A DNA stretch of 64,000 nt from Omphiscola glabra. Taxonomy: Eukaryota > Mollusca > Gastropoda > Lymnaeidae. Shown here piece by piece: positions 34,651 to 46,241 of this stretch (the first letter of the stretch is position 1; every line of letters begins with the position of its first letter). Both the position numbers and the translations under genes were made by a program. The stretch spans positions 8,393,012 to 8,457,011 of the forward strand of contig OZ024809.1 of assembly GCA_964017045.1 (NCBI GenBank), read 5' to 3'. Under the pieces are notes generated by a model. That model was not told where the DNA came from. It saw only the letters and a program-made list of their open reading frames with translations, and ran no database searches.

Positions 34651-35660
34651 AATGAAAAGAGAATTTGATAAAGTTTTACTCTAAGTTTGTTTACTTCTCG
34701 TTTTTGTAATGTATGTTGAAGTTGACCTTGACCTGTATAGTGCAAGTAAACTTTCACTACATAACTACTGCATTCAACCTAATACTCCAATTACTGTTTA
34801 AATAACTTCTAACCTAATACTGCACAAACTGTTCAAAATATCATAAATTCAAATTTTTATGATACTAGAAGCAATATTCTTTTAGAAAAATGTCAAATTA
34901 CAAGTACTTATATTGAAAATTGTAATAGTGATGAATTTCTTTCATTAACTACCTTCACATTATTGTCATACAAAATACAAGGGGAAGCCACAAAATGAGT
35001 TCAAAAATTACTTTTCAGTTGGAGTTACTCACTCCATTTTTTATGAATATTTCAAAACATTCACAAACATAAATGTCTTTGAATCTCTTAAAGATAGGTC
35101 TTTGGGATCCAATCTTTTTTTTTTTCCCACTCTTTCCTAAACGAATTTGCCTGTAATCATACGATTAATCTTAGGGGTAAAATTGTCAGTATAAAACTCT
35201 TATCTCGCCATCACCGCTAGAGCTGATGTAGTCATTACTGACCCATGGAATTAATCTGAAATCATTGCTTTCTTTTTTTCAATCCATTTAAAATAATTCC
35301 AATAAAGAAACTCTGTGTTGATTTTTTAATCCAGAAGGTGACCTCCAGACATAATGGCAGTTTAAAAAAAATGGAGCTAATGTCACACCCGATTAATCAC
35401 AAAACAAGCCGTGATAAAAGCACAGTAACACACTGACAGAAACGGAAATAAAAATTGATTTCCATTTAACCAATATACATTAAATCATTTTCATTTGTAA
35501 TTATGATTTTGCAAGCAGCCGATTATATCGGCAGTGACACCACAGAGTAAATTTGTACATTTCGGCCTTTAATTCTGGTATTAAAACATCCACATTGTTT
35601 TGCAAATTAAAGCTTTTTTAAAGCCAAATTATTTTTATTTGTTTTGATCTTTTCTTCCAG

Positions 35661-36585
35661 AACCCCTCAGCCCTTCTGTCTACTGGATGAGGTCCTATTC
35701 CGCCTCTCCCTGCCCAAAGACCAGCTGACTGCGCTGTTTCTATGGAAACCAACATCCGTGACCTTATCCAGTGAGCGTGTGCGAGAAGTGGCCTCGTGCT
35801 GCTGCAGTAATGTCAGCATTCGTCTTCCACAGTCAGGAAAAGTCACTCTGCTGCCTCTGTCCACCCTCAAGGAAATTGAAGTGGCCTTGAAGAAACAGAT
35901 GAAGTTCAAAGTAAAGAAAGAGCACGGTGACTCCATGGGTAAGGAGTCATCGAGAAACGACATTTTTTTATCACGGGTTCCGATACTGACACAGCTGGAG
36001 CAGACAGCAACATTTTTAGATGAAGGACGGGACACGAATCTGAAGGATTCTCAAAACTCTAAATGTCTAGCCCCAACTGTTTCTTCTTCAGCCAAACAGA
36101 AACTAAAGTTAGGGTCATCTAGTACATTTGCTTTGTATCAACCCTCTTCCATGTTTGTGCCATCACTTCCCATGACCTCTGACCTTAGTTTACAGAAACC
36201 ACAAAAATCTCAGTCACTGCCTCAGCCGTGGTCATCGCTGATGAAGCAGCAGTCAAACAAAAAATCTTCAAGTCTGCATCACCAGCACTTGCAGCAGCCG
36301 CATCACAACCATGTTCAACAGCCTGTCCTGCAGCAGTTAGCTCAGCCGCAGCCAAAGCTGCAACACAGCTCTCTACCTCCTCGGGATGAGGCCTGTTTGC
36401 CACTCAAAACCTCCGGTGTCTGCAAGGAGATGCGCACACAGCTGAGTGGTGGTGGCACCGGCCGGAAATCAAAGAAAGATGAGAGTGAGAGCCCTTGGCT
36501 GAACGCTCCGATGTTCTCTGATGACAGCTCCAGCAGTCCCTTTCACACCAGCATAGACTGCTTTGATTCAGATAACTCGATGTGA
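35661..36585 (+). CDS. BCOR: BCOR-like gene, terminal exon H (PUFD body and long C-terminal tail)
   Basis: Last exon, 925 nt: one base of a split codon, 307 codons (residues 408-714) and a TGA stop. Residues 408 to about 490 look like the rest of the PUFD: FCLLDEVLFRLSLP lines up with the LLLSDVLKKLKM helix of vertebrate BCOR, SCCCSNVSI with its FSCSKDLEA, and LSTLKEIEVALKKQ with its VEFTNEIQTLLG helix, with similar spacing. The PUFD binds the RAWUL domain of PCGF1 in PRC1.1 (known for the family). The ~224-residue tail is Ser/Gln/His-rich (LHHQHLQQPHHNH) and ends in an acidic Ser/Asp segment; vertebrate BCOR ends soon after the PUFD, so this tail is unusual. Confidence 0.88.
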
Positions 36586-36660
36586 TCAGCATCAATGCAG
36601 TCCCTTTCACACCAGCATAGACAGCTTTGATTCGGATAACTCGATATGATCAGCGTTAAT
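36533..36660. repeat. 64-bp tandem duplication across the stop codon
   Basis: The segment 36533-36596, which carries the last 17 codons and TGA, is repeated at 36597-36660 with a few substitutions. The second copy lies in the 3' UTR. 64 is not a multiple of 3. Confidence 0.93.
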
Positions 36661-37110
36661 TGAAGGGTCGTTTTCATGACTCAAGTCTTCAGTCATTCTG
36701 AAAAAAAACCCAGCTTGGTTTTCGTCAAAGGGAAACCTTCATTCATGTTTTGTTGTTGGAAAAGATGGGAAGACAAACTGCCTCCACATTGTCATGCTTT
36801 CATCATGTTGTTTTGGATACTTTGATGATCATCAGATGTCCAAGAGGAGTCAAGTTTTCTTATTACCAAAAAAAAAAAAAAAATTGCATTGTGATTGCAT
36901 AGGGGGGTGTTACACCTCTCCATCTGTGAGACTCAACATTTTGAATGTCATCAGCACCATGGAAATTTTCATGAGAACTGCTATGAGTATATACCAAGAG
37001 TGGCATTCTCATTGTCAGATGGCACTGTTGGATGTGCCATAATCTGCTTGTGTCAGTTACTCCATATGTGTCATATTCTTGTCATGAATAAAAATTGTTG
37101 TGCTAGTAAA
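36586..37110 (+). other. Proximal 3' UTR of the BCOR-like gene with candidate poly(A) signal
   Basis: The first canonical AATAAA downstream of the stop in this stretch is at 37087-37092 (in GAATAAAAATTG). The true cleavage site is not known, and many later AATAAA hexamers exist in the AT-rich DNA. Confidence 0.4.
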
Positions 37111-37616
37111 TAATAGTGCTATAAGAAGTTGGCCAGACTTGGTGCTTGGGGGGTGCAAGTGTGTGTGTGTTTGGGGGTGGGGGGGTGTTCAAATAGTGTC
37201 ATTTCATTCATCTAATGCATTTCATGTTGTTTTTTTTTAATTTCTGCTTGCTGTCTTTGCAAACATTCTCAGTGGAGACAGACACTCCTAGTCAACATAT
37301 TGTATAAATACTTAGCAATGTATCTCAAGTTTTGTTGTTGGTCAAACCTGTTAGCATTAAACCATACAGATCTAATTAGGTAAAACTGTTGTCTCCTGTT
37401 CAAATGTTGTCTGCTTGTGTTTTTATAGAAATGTGCAACAAAAATAATTCACTGTAAATTATTTTGTTTTTAATTTTGAACTTGCTTTCAGCTTCTTCTG
37501 CATTTCTCAAGTGATTAAATTGATCTGTTTCCAGTCAAGGCAGGATACATTATGGTGGGCAGATAAAAGGCTAAAGTTGTTCTCACGGTTGTACAACAAA
37601 ACCTGATCCTGTAATG
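37111..37616. other. Gene-less stretch
   Basis: Unique AT-rich sequence with a TG/G-rich patch near 37150-37190; possibly distal 3' UTR. Confidence 0.4.
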
Positions 37617-37825
37617 CAGTGGTTCTCAACCTTCCTAATGCCACAACCCTATAATGCAGTTCCTCATGTTGTGGCGAACCCCCAACTACAATATTTAAAA
37701 AAAATTATTTTCGTAGCTAAGTCACACCTGTAGAGTATTTATGTTTTCCCATGGTCTTAAGCGAACCCCGGGAAAGGGTGCTTCAACACCCAAAGGGGTA
37801 GCGACCCACAGGTTGAGAACCGCTG
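37617..37825. mobile_element. hAT-type MITE, 209 bp
   Basis: Termini CAGTGGTTCTCAACC and GGTTGAGAACCGCTG (one mismatch). Flanks CTGTAATG and CTATAACG match at 6 of 8 positions. Same terminal family as the element at 901-1058, and it shares the GTCGCGACCC/AGCGACCCACAGG subterminal motif with it. Confidence 0.85.
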
Positions 37826-37924
37826 CTATAACGTGTAAGACTGTTATGGGTTGAGTTGTGTGGCGAAAGTGCAGGTCATTTGTTTTCATCCCCCTCTGTG
37901 GGGGACCACTTCAGTTTGAGCCCC

Positions 37925-38270
37925 ACCTCAAACTCCCACCAACCTCAGCCCCCCACCAACCTCAGCCCCCCATCAACCTCAGCCCCCACCAACCTCAGCC
38001 CCCCACCAACCTCAGCCCCCACCTCAAACTCCCACCAACCTCAGCCCCCCACCAACCTCAGCCCCCACCTCAAACTGCCCAACAATATCAACCCCTCACC
38101 TCAAGCCCCCCAACTCTAACTCTCACCAAAGCCAAACCGCACCAACCTCAACCACCCCACATCAACCACACCCCCCACGCCACCTCATGCCCCCTCCCCA
38201 CCTCATGCCCCCTCCCCACCTCAAGCTCTCATCAATGTCAACTCCCAAGCCCACCCTCCCCCACCTTACC
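37925..38270. repeat. 17-bp C-rich minisatellite
   Basis: Units CCACCAACCTCAGCCCC, clean up to 38065 and then degenerate. The proline-rich plus frames here are repeat translations. Confidence 0.9.
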
Positions 38271-38919
38271 AACCCAACCCCACCCCACCACCCTCCCTCC
38301 TTTTCCTCCCCAAACCAATGCCGTTTGAACAAATTTGTGCAACATAGTAACATAGCAACATAGTACACAATGTTAAAATAGAAGTCAGTTTGATATATCA
38401 GGTTGATTTTTCTTAGATTTTTTTCTTTGATCAATGGATGTGCTAGTTGTTCCTTCTGTCATATAGATTTTGTTTGATGACTTGAAATTAAGAACCATGA
38501 ACATTATTTTATGGATGCTCTATTTTTATAAAGATTTTAGCAGATTTTCTTTACATTTGTCAGTGGCCTCTTTTTCACTGGATGGGAGTGCAGGGAAACT
38601 ATCATCTTTTTACCATCTGGTAATGGTCAGACATGCTACTGAACGTCATGTAATGGTCAGTCATGTTAGCAGCCACGATCTGATGTTCAGTCCTGTAATG
38701 GTCCTTGAGTCCAATGTTTATGATCCAGTCCCTTCTCTATATTCATCACCTGGGATCAAGTGAATCATTAACACATCCAGCAACCCCCTCCCCCACCCAT
38801 CCCCCTATACAATTTCAGTTACACTGAAATTCATGTACAAAATATTGGACTGTACACCCGGTTCTATTGTGTACACCCGATTCTACTGTAACAAAAATAA
38901 AACACCAAAAGATGGAGGT

Positions 38920-38985
38920 CTGGAAGCGATTCGGACCCGGTCTTGTTACATATGTTGTCCTCTAACAAAAACCTGTGAGCCAGCT
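38920..38985 (-). mobile_element. Possible tRNA-derived SINE fragment
   Basis: On the minus strand TGGCTCACAGG resembles a Pol III A box and GGGTCCGAATCGC resembles a B box, about 34 nt apart, as in tRNA-derived SINEs. No tRNA cloverleaf is evident and the element ends are not clear. Confidence 0.35.
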
Positions 38986-40060
38986 GAAATGCAAACATTT
39001 GTCTTTACCGTAGTGTTATGTGTTATTTTCTCGCTGGGCAGTGATAAAAAATTTCATAAAAATGCTATTAGCACATCATGGGTGTGCTGTGTGATTGTTG
39101 TGCTAAGCAATGGTCCTATTTATCAGGACTCTAGTTTTTAAAAAAAATAGATGGGCTTTTGGGGGGGGGGGGGGGGTGTTGTGGTTTTTATTACTATGAA
39201 GTGCTTTAAATAACATGCTGGGCTGTCATTTTATGATGAACAAAATAGTTTTAAAAGTAATTTTTTTTTTTTAAAATGGCCAGTGTTGACATAATTGAAG
39301 TTGTGTGTCTCAAAAGACCTGGTTTTGACTATGGTTGCAGTAATTGCATAAAAAAAAAATGTTAAGTTATGTTTTAGCTGTTGTCTTCAAAATCTCAACT
39401 CAGAATCCATTTATGGCAATGAGGTTTTCCCCCTGGTGGAGGGGACATAACAAGCACCATGTTAGTAAGCAATGTTCAGTTATTGGTCTTTGGGAGTATT
39501 GAGAGATTTCTTTATTTACATACATTTAATAAGAGTTAACTTCATTTTTATAAATCTTTTATACTGCAGCATTAAGGATACCGGTATCAATAGTTGTGAG
39601 CTACTGTTGCAGTCCATAAGCTTGGACATGAATGAATGAAATCTCAAAGCTTCAGTTGTGTAGTGCTGATGTGTTGCTTTGCTCTCACTTGAAATCATGT
39701 TTTTCTTGAAGATTTGTATGCTTCCTATAAGGTGCTTACTGTACTGACAGGTAAACAATACTATAATGACAGAAACCCATGGATTTTTTTATGTTTGTCA
39801 TATATTTGTATAATCATGTGTGATATTTGTCAAATATATGTGTATAATCGTGTGTGATGTTTGTCACATATGTGTATAATTGTGTGTGCTATAAAGTACT
39901 GGGTTATACAACAAGTGCACAAATATATATGTATCTATGTATGTATATATATATATATATCAGTATATGTTTGTGTGAATGTGAATAAGTATGTGAATTT
40001 CTTATGTTCCCAGTATTTTGAATAGAATAGGAAGCCATGGTGTACTCTAAGGATTTTTCA
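38986..40060. other. Gene-less stretch with simple repeats
   Basis: A G-run (about 39158-39177), poly-T and poly-A tracts, TGTATAAT-CGTGTG-type repeats (39800-39890) and a (TA)n tract near 39940-39962. No exon is recognised. Confidence 0.5.
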
Positions 40061-40067
40061 TGATGTC

Positions 40068-40158
40068 ATTATAGAAGCTAGAATGTCAAATAATTACGAG
40101 ACATGAACCTGTCATTATAGAAGCTAGAATGTCAAATAATTACAAGACCTGAACCTGT
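40068..40158. repeat. ~45-bp direct duplication
   Basis: Two copies of GTCATTATAGAAGCTAGAAT followed by GTCAAATAATTAC. Confidence 0.88.
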
Positions 40159-40939
40159 TGTTGTTGTTGTTACTATCAGTGAAATAGGACTCACAAAATA
40201 TTTTAAAATGGCATATTTTCTCTTCCGTTATTTTGCAAAACTCTCTCGTTATTTAGAGCAACTCTCCCATTGCATAGAGAAATGTGAAATAAGGGTACAA
40301 GATGTATGATGGTAGTAAATGTTGACGCTCTCCTTGCCATTTATCTTTTCCTATGAAACCAATGTTTTACATGGACCAGATTTCCCCAGGTAGCGTTTGA
40401 TGAAACTGTTTCATTCAAGTATTTATCCAAGTGGTCCTATCGGGTTAGGGTTAGTGACCTATAGGACCTATAGGGTTAGGGTTAGTGTCCTATAGGCTTA
40501 ATGCATTGACCCTGTGTGCATTTAATCAAAATAATCCTAGAAATTCTACAGACTAATCAAATGGAAGAAATGACTTCCATGGAAAAAAACAAAGGCTTCT
40601 TAATTTTGTCTGTGTGTTTTCTTTGTGACTTGAGACCCACACACCCAGGGGGGGCAAATTTCTTGCATCAAAAACTTAACATATTCATACTAGCTACTTT
40701 ATCTCCCTTAAAAAAAACAAAGAAAAATGCTGTATGGAAACCCACATTGAGGTTATGCTATAACTATTTTTACTAATAAATCACAAATAGGCATGCACAA
40801 TTTAGTAAAACGTTTAAATGCTAATAAATCAGAATGTTACACGAATACAGCAAGGACTTTTTGTTGAGACCAGAATGGACTTTGAGATTTTGGACAAAAT
40901 AACCAGGGACTCTTTTATTAAGTTGTGTGTGTGTGCCAT

Positions 40940-41009
40940 CTTCAGTCCAAAATGGAAGGATGTGGTGATGCAGGCCAGAACCCTCCAGAGATTCAAGTGC
41001 CATTGATGG
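40940..41009 (+). mobile_element. 3' tail of a non-LTR retrotransposon
   Basis: The frame ending at the stop near 41006 reads WKDVVMQARTLQRFKCH, matching the C-terminal end of the LINE copy at 62.4 kb (KNVVEQARALNGMKRH in its shifted frame). Only the extreme 3' end is recognisable, consistent with 5' truncation or decay. Confidence 0.5.
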
Positions 41010-42076
41010 AGATGTGGCTTGCCATGGGTTTTTAAATCTTAAATGTCTATTTTTTTAATTTTTTTTGCTCTACTATTTTACCTTTTTTTTTAAAAACTGC
41101 ATTTTGTGATTTGACTTTGTTAAATCATTTCATTGCTAGCTTTGTTAAATCATTCAAGTTCTAGCTTTGTTAAACCCCACAAAATGTGATCATATCCTTT
41201 AGGTGATACAATATAAACACTCTTGAAAAACTTGATTCTATATAAATATTTATCCATATAAATATATGTTTGGCCATTAAGTGGAAAAGGCATTATGGGT
41301 ATAATTATAAATAGATCAACCCCTAGTAACAGGGGTGTGTACATTTTCTGTTTTAATGAAATTCTTTTAATTGTATCAAATTCACATTATATGAAAGAAA
41401 TTTTATTTCCACAGTATGAACATTTAGTTTGAAACTGTGTATTTTTTTTCCCTTGCTTTTAAAATATCTTTTGTCATAATGGGGTCTTAGAATAATCACT
41501 ATTCCTACTGATTTGAAATGTGCTATCTTAGGGAGTAATCATAGTTTACACTGACTTCAAAAGTTGCTAATTTTAGGGAGTAATCATTGTGCTACACCCT
41601 GCATTTCTGTTGCTTCTGTGTCCCAAAAGGACAAGACAGCAACAATAATTTTCTGAGACTTAAGTTCTTATGGCTCAAATGTTGATCAGGAATAGTAACT
41701 TGGGCGGAAAAGATGACCAGTTGATGTCAACAGCTGCATGAGGCTAAAAGAGCACATTGTTGATAACAGCAGTTCCCAAATTGTGGATACAGTGATGATC
41801 TAAGACGTCATTTGGAGAGTTACTGAATCTTTAATTTTAATTACATCTGAACCTTCTAGAATAATGAATGTGGGGTAAAGGAAGATGGCAAGCAAGAAAA
41901 AAAACTGTTTTAATGTTTTTTAAAAGTTTGGAACATTTTTTTGTGTGTGGTGATTTTAAATAGCAACCCATAGTATTCAGACAAGTTACTTTCTTTTCTT
42001 TATTTCATGAATCATGTTGCTAACTTAGTGTTTAAACCCTCAACATTTGACGATACATATCCCACTTGAAACCATC
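41010..42076. other. Gene-less AT-rich stretch
   Basis: No exon. A weak hAT-like end (CAGTTCCCAAATTGTGG at 41772) may belong to a decayed MITE whose other end could be near 41930 (AGTTTGGAAC). Confidence 0.4.
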
Positions 42077-42382
42077 TGGACTGTAGGAGAATTGATGCCA
42101 AAGTGCTTGCTGATAGGACTGTAGGAGAATTGATGCCAAAGTGCTTGCTGATAGGACTGTAGGAGAATTGATGCCAAAGTGCTTGCTGATAGGACTGTAG
42201 GAGAATTGATGCCAAAGTGCTTGCTGATAGGACTGTAGGAGAATTGATGCCCAAGTGCTTGCTGATAGGACTGTAGGAGAATTGATGCCAAAGTGCTTGC
42301 TGATAGGACTGTAGGAGAATTGATGCCCAAGTGCTTGCTGATAGGACTGTAGGAGAATTGATGCCAAAGTGCTTGCTGATAT
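42077..42382. repeat. 38-bp minisatellite, 8 copies
   Basis: Units anchored on GGACTGTAGGAGAATTGATG and CCAAAGTGCTTGCTGATA; two units have CCCAAGTG. The minus strand is open in all three frames (111-126 codons), purely because the unit lacks stops. Confidence 0.96.
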
Positions 42383-44250
42383 AGGCCTTCAAAAAAAATC
42401 AAGTTACTTTTTTTTCCCCCACATCAATTTTAAAATAATGTTATGTCATGCTCAAACTATACCTTGCAATGTGAACGTTACTCTTCATATGTTCAGTGTC
42501 GCATTCATGGCGTAACAAAATGTTTTAGTGCCAAGTCAGTAATAGCTGTGGCATAGGATTGTCTTTTCATTATTAACTCTGATACTAATATGTATAAAAT
42601 TTGTCTCTCGCAGTCATGTCATTTAAAGTGATATGTGTAATCACCATGTAATTATGTATTCCACATATGAGCGTGAAGGTACCGGTAAATTTGTTGATTG
42701 TACCGGTACGTAATGTCTGGGTATCTGCAAGTGCTGGTATTCGGGTTGATTTTACCGGTACATCATGCCCGAGTGTATACAAATACCTATTCAGTTGAAT
42801 GTGTTATTGTATGTACATTTGATGTCATTCATAGTCATTCAATGCACCTGAGGATTGTATACAAGACAGGACTGTGCCATAAATTTTACTTTATTTTCAA
42901 TTTAAAGCCACTTTTTAGTGTATTGCTATGAATAAATATTTTTATAAATTACACATAAACTTCGACTGTATTTATGACACTATGAATTTATGAATTAGGA
43001 AAATCTGGAATTTTCTGTTGATTTGTTTGGCCAGCATAACTGCTCTCTACACATCAAGGGGGGTAACCCCAAGTTGGACAATTTTTGTCATAATTCATCC
43101 AAACAATAATGTTTACTATAAATAATAAACTTTGCTTTGTGTCCTAGTTCATCCAACAAATAATGTTTACTATGATAAACTTTGTGTCGTGAATTCAATT
43201 GTGTGGATGTGCTCCAGATGTAGTGCATGAATATTTCAACTTTGATAGAAATGTCAGTCATCTTGGTGATATTTTGGGCTTGTCTGATTACCTTAGTTAA
43301 ATAATTACATGATAACATTTGTGTACTGTCATGCTTTATTGGTTATCCTCATCAAATTTAAAGTGTGTATCTCTTGAACTGTTCCTTTATTCAATTTAAA
43401 TGAAATTATGGATCAGAAATACTTTTAAGAAACAAAAAATGAGATTTTTTATGCCCCTGGCCACCCTGTAGGTACGGCCTTTGAAACCAATACGGCTGTA
43501 AAATGTGACTGTCATAATTATTGTTAACGGTAGTAGATGTTTCATGATGGTGAAATTTTTGTTGTGCTAGTTTCATTTCAATTTCTTTTTAAAAAATCAA
43601 ACCTTTTATTTAGTCTGTATCGATTTTAATCATTTAAATTCTTGTGTATTCCTATGTTAAACTGAAATCACTATTTTGATGTTATTCTTCATTGAGTGAT
43701 ATTTGTATAGAAAATCTCTCTATGAGGTCAAGTAAAATAAGCCAGGTGTAAGCTTGAAGACAAACATTCAGCTTTGTTGCAGTTGTATAAATATGTAATA
43801 TGTATCATGATACGAACTATTACTTATAATGGTGTTAGCTTAATACTACCGTTTAAGAAATAATAGCAGTGCGTTGGGTCAGTGAAAAGATCTTTATTTT
43901 CATCATCCCGTGACGTAATCTTTGAAACAACACTACACAGACATATATTGTTTTCTTCATCATAATCATACGTTGTTGGCTTTTTTAAAATTCCAATATT
44001 TTTACAAATGTAAACATCATTCTGCCACACTCCTATACAAACACCCCCTCCAACCCATCCTCACCCACACCAACAAATTTCTGAGCCATAAGATAAAACG
44101 GTTTGTGTTTAGGGTTTAATTCATTTTTTAAGTTCTTTACAAAAATCACATAAGCTTTCAGGGGAAAAAAACTCAATCTACTTTTTAAGATGTTTATTTA
44201 AAATTTGTGATAAATTTAAGATATAAAAATCTTAACCATAGATTTTTTAA
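42383..44250. other. Gene-less AT-rich stretch
   Basis: Contains several ACCGGTAC palindromic motifs (42680-42760) and a ~45-bp duplication near 43085-43185 (CATCCAAC.AATAATGTTTAC). No coding exon is recognised. Confidence 0.5.
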
Positions 44251-44258
44251 ATCTAGAG

Positions 44259-44607
44259 CAGGGGTCCTCAAACTATGGCCCATGATCCAGATTGCAAAGG
44301 GATCCTTAACCAGCATGCCTGGCCGTTTTTCGGTTACCTGCGTAACAGTGACAAATATAGCACCTGACATTGAAGATCTATTCAGCCAAAAGCAGGCTTC
44401 CCATTGAAATACTAATAACTTGATGTTCGTTAAAACTGTTCTTCATTTTCAATATTGTACTTTCCTGGGTTTTTTTTTTTTTTGCACTACAAATAAGATA
44501 AGTGAAGTGTGCGTAGCAATTGGATCATATTTTTTCATACACCTGCCCCCAACAGTGTCTGTTGAATAGTGAACTGGCCCACTGATTGATAAGTGTGAGG
44601 ACCCCTG
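44259..44607. mobile_element. hAT-type MITE, 349 bp
   Basis: Termini CAGGGGTCCTCAAAC and GTGTGAGGACCCCTG are inverted, and a perfect 8-bp duplication ATCTAGAG flanks them (44251-44258, 44608-44615). The interior holds a short frame (APDIEDLFSQKQ) that could be a transposase remnant, but it is too short to assign. Confidence 0.92.
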
Positions 44608-44615
44608 ATCTAGAG

Positions 44616-46241
44616 TAACACTAACTTCCTTATTATAAAAGCTAAGGTAATAATATATTTCTCAGGTACCCACTCAACATTTTTAAAAATAATAAAATTC
44701 TTTTGTAAATTAACCAAAGTAAGTCATTTTCAAAAGAACTTTTAATCCAATTTACAGCTAATTTTTTATTAAAAATTGTTTTTCAATATCTGATTACCTC
44801 TAAATTTTATGTTTTGTGATCATTTGTGAAGATCAAACAGTGAAATTACCCTTTAAAAAAAAAAAAATACAAAATTTTGTGTAGACTAGACCGAACATGA
44901 TTTTTAAACTTGGAAAATCTTATCTAAACTAACATTGTCAAAGAAAACACAAGAAGTTAAGTATTAAAATTTGGCTTGTGTATACCTTCACATTTGATCA
45001 TGAACTAAATTTATCTCCTGGTTGAATGGCAGTAAGGTAAAAACAAAGACAGTTTGATATCTTCAGTTGCTGTAATTCTGCTTGGCCCAAACACCCCAAG
45101 CCCACACTGCTTCTCTTATACATGTAAGTCCCAATTATTTGCCATTGTATTGTGAATTAAAAGCTCTTAAACAGGTCCCCTTGTTTAGTCTTTTCATTTC
45201 ATACATTTCTTTTTGTCTTCATGCATTTAGCCCAGAGAAAGAAGTAGAACTAGATTTCCAGTATAGCTGGTCCAATCTAGCAGGACATTTTATCACGGAG
45301 GACATCTAATTATATAGCAGGACATCTTATCTAGCTGGTCCAACTAGCTGAAAATGACATCCTTCTATGATATGATATGATATGATGTTTGATTCGTTTA
45401 TCCTGATTATAATTAAGGGGTGAAATTTTAATATGGATAACATGGTTTGAATCCATCATGGATAAGAAGAACTCTCTATGAGACACTAAAATCCTAATAA
45501 TTTAAAACAAACTTTAAAAATATTTGGTCAGATCATGTGACAGAAAATGTACATTCCACAAATTATATTTATTGGACAGTGATACGAAACACATCTAATT
45601 AGTATAGGTAGCAGTCATGACAGCTCAAGAAGTATTTTGTGAACAGACAAGACTATTGATGTGCTCTGACTTATGGTGATGTGTTTGTATTTTGATAAGC
45701 AACAATAATAATAGCCTATAAATAGTTAAACATTTCATTCCAACTAGTAAAAATAGTCTCTTGGATTGTAGAATTTTTCAAGTAACTAGTAAATCTAGCT
45801 TCTGTAGGTACTAAAACTTTCCAGGTCAATTAGTAAATATAGGCCCTATCTAGTCTCTTAGGTAGTAAAACTTTCCATGTTACTACTACTAGTAAATCTA
45901 TTACATACCGGTACGTAGTAATATTGAAAGTCAACCCTGGAAGTATGAAATGCATTGAAGTGGAAATAACTGATGTAAATAAAACAGCATAAGAAAATTA
46001 ACCTTTTAAGGAAGTTGCACTTCTGAAAAAAAAAAAACAGTTTTAAAATTAAATAAAATCAGTACCAGTAATTATATCTGCACTTTCAAGTTAGAAAAAG
46101 GGAGAAAAAAAACGTAATTTAAATATAGAATCAATGAAGAAGGATCCTGTGGAGCAGGTGGAATAGCAGTGAAGGGTCTTAATGCCATCCAGTAGTTATA
46201 AATTCACTCAAAAGAATCAAGATGAAAGGAAAGTTTCACCA
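44616..46241. other. Gene-less AT-rich stretch
   Basis: Includes a (TGATA)n run (45366-45385) and a run of CTAGTAAA-rich sequence (45745-45900). It lies downstream of the minus-strand coiled-coil gene, so part may be its 3' UTR. Confidence 0.5.

Larger units (their letters stand above)
33231..35660. other. Intron G-H, right part
   Basis: AT-rich unique DNA with poly-T tracts near 33830-33935, two small repeats (listed separately), and a T-rich acceptor TTTTCTTCCAG at 35650-35660. Open frames at 33556 (-) and 33937 (+) have no support. Confidence 0.6.

Noticed and set aside
35667..36035. Minus-strand ORF of 122 codons opposite exon H
   Set aside because: Shadow of the coding exon.
40443..40500. 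Interstitial telomere repeat
   Set aside because: Only two short GGGTTAGGGTTAG runs embedded in a local duplication; too short for telomeric origin.
42012..42402. Three overlapping minus frames of 111-126 codons
   Set aside because: A 38-bp tandem repeat without stop codons in any minus frame.
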